Assembly: GCA_009919265.1 (NCBI GenBank)
Contig: RGCF01000001.1
Location: 1 to 64,000 of the forward strand
Direction of reading: 5' to 3'
Source: Bacteroidota bacterium
Lineage (GTDB): Bacteria > Bacteroidota > Ignavibacteria > Kapaibacteriales > UBA961
Length of the DNA: 64,000 nt
A model generated the notes under the pieces. The model was not told the origin of the DNA and did no database searches. It saw only the letters and a list, made by a program, of their open reading frames with translations. The translations under genes and the position numbers were made by a program. Every line of letters begins with the position of its first letter. Positions within the stretch are counted from its first letter, which is position 1. This document shows, in pieces, positions 63,039 to 64,000 of the stretch.

Positions 63039-63154
63039 TGAAAGTACAAGCATCAGTAAAAAAACGCAGCCCAGACGATAAAATAGTTATTCGTAGAGGC
63101 AAAGTGTATATCATCAACAAGAAAAATCCACGCTTTAAGCAAAGACAAGGATAA
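63039..63154 (+). CDS. rpmJ: 50S ribosomal protein L36, reading frame broken by a single-base loss in A6 (63059-63064); absent from the ORF track
   Basis: Adding one A gives [38 protein letters not shown]. As given, the frame reads [15 protein letters not shown]. Located between infA and rpsM as expected. Confidence 0.9.
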
Positions 63155-63169
63155 TTTTAGGAGAATACA

Positions 63170-63547
63170 ATGGCTCGTATAGCCGGTATCGATCTACCCA
63201 AAAATAAGCGAGGCATCATCGGCCTCACATATATCTTCGGCGTGGGCAAGAAGTCATCCGCTGAGATTCTCACAAAGGCAGGAATTCCTTTTGAGAAGCG
63301 TGTATTGAATTGGTCCGATGATGAAATTGCAAGCATTCGCGCAGCGATTGCTGAATATAAAGTTGAAGGTCAATTGCGTTCAGAAATCCAATTGAATATC
63401 AAGCGTTTGATGGACATTGGATGCTATCGCGGATTGCGTCATCGTCGTGGTTTGCCTGCTCGTGGTCAACGTACACGCACCAATTCCAGAACGAGAAAAG
63501 GTCGTCGTAAAACAGTTGCCGGCAAGAAAAAGGCAGCGAAGAAATAA
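63170..63547 (+). CDS. rpsM: 30S ribosomal protein S13
   Basis: [34 protein letters not shown]...[22 protein letters not shown]. Confidence 0.98.
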   Translation: MARIAGIDLPKNKRGIIGLTYIFGVGKKSSAEILTKAGIPFEKRVLNWSDDEIASIRAAIAEYKVEGQLRSEIQLNIKRLMDIGCYRGLRHRRGLPARGQRTRTNSRTRKGRRKTVAGKKKAAKK

Positions 63548-63577
63548 TAGCATTATTAACCTCTTATTCCGATTATT

Positions 63578-63964
63578 ATGGCGGCAATTAAAAAGCGCGT
63601 AAAGAAAAAAACCGTCAGTGACATACACGGTAAAGCACTCATCCGTGCCACATTCAACAATGTGATCGTGACAATCACCGACACTTATGGCAATGTTCTT
63701 ACTTGGTCATCCGCAGGACGCAATGGCTTCCGCGGTTCCAAAAAGAATACGCCTTATGCATCACAGGTTTCCGCAGAGCGTGCAGCAAAAGAAGCTCATG
63801 AAATGGGCTTGCGCAAAGTGGAAGTGATCGTTCGCGGACCAGGCTCCGGACGTGAAGCAGCTATTCGTGCACTTGCACAGGCAGGACTCGAGATTTTAAA
63901 CATTCTCGATAAAACTCCTTTGCCACACAATGGTTGCAGACCACCGAAGCGTAGAAGAGTCTAA
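63578..63964 (+). CDS. rpsK: 30S ribosomal protein S11
   Basis: [46 protein letters not shown]...[13 protein letters not shown]. Confidence 0.98.
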   Translation: MAAIKKRVKKKTVSDIHGKALIRATFNNVIVTITDTYGNVLTWSSAGRNGFRGSKKNTPYASQVSAERAAKEAHEMGLRKVEVIVRGPGSGREAAIRALAQAGLEILNILDKTPLPHNGCRPPKRRRV

Positions 63965-64000
63965 AAAAATAAGTCAAGACAGCATAATCGGATAGAAATG

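Noticed and set aside
1-64000. CRISPR arrays, transposons, prophage or defence islands
   Set aside because: No spaced identical repeats, transposase, integrase, phage structural or Cas-like proteins recognised on either strand.
1-64000. tRNA or rRNA genes
   Set aside because: No convincing cloverleaf or rRNA-conserved segments noticed in the intergenic spaces; a tRNAscan/Infernal run would be needed to be certain.

Overview
The 64 kb window is chromosomal DNA from an AT-rich bacterium, probably of the FCB (Bacteroidota/Chlorobi/Ignavibacteria/Kapabacteria) lineage. That placement rests on T9SS type A C-terminal domains, TTG-N19/20-TAnnTTTG promoters, a tricorn protease and a two-EF-G str operon. 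Layout: (1) 1-9.5 kb, five consecutive secreted proteins with T9SS-like C-termini, including dockerin-like and cohesin-like regions and a shared unnamed module. (2) 9.5-30.6 kb, metabolic and housekeeping genes: GltD/DPYD-like oxidoreductase, lipA operon, class V aminotransferase, tricorn protease, glycosyltransferases, nitrilase, arsM, ispF, hsp20-dnaK, scpB and a crtI-like gene. (3) 30.8-41.1 kb, a surface polysaccharide locus with a broken wzi-like gene. (4) 41.1-44.6 kb, a lipoprotein, an acyltransferase, an FN3 protein and an MXAN_6640-like T9SS metalloprotease. (5) 44.8-64 kb, the str, S10, spc and alpha ribosomal operons, with two different EF-G genes flanking rpsL-rpsG. Main leads: the T9SS cohesin/dockerin-like cluster, the EF-G pair, a possible sigma54-type hsp20 control region with TGACA dyads, a dyad plus DnaA-box-like cluster ahead of the str operon, strong hairpins at gene junctions, and three single-base homopolymer losses that break genes (first T9SS gene, wzi, rpmJ). 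The last pattern suggests residual indel errors. No tRNA, rRNA, CRISPR array or transposase was recognised.
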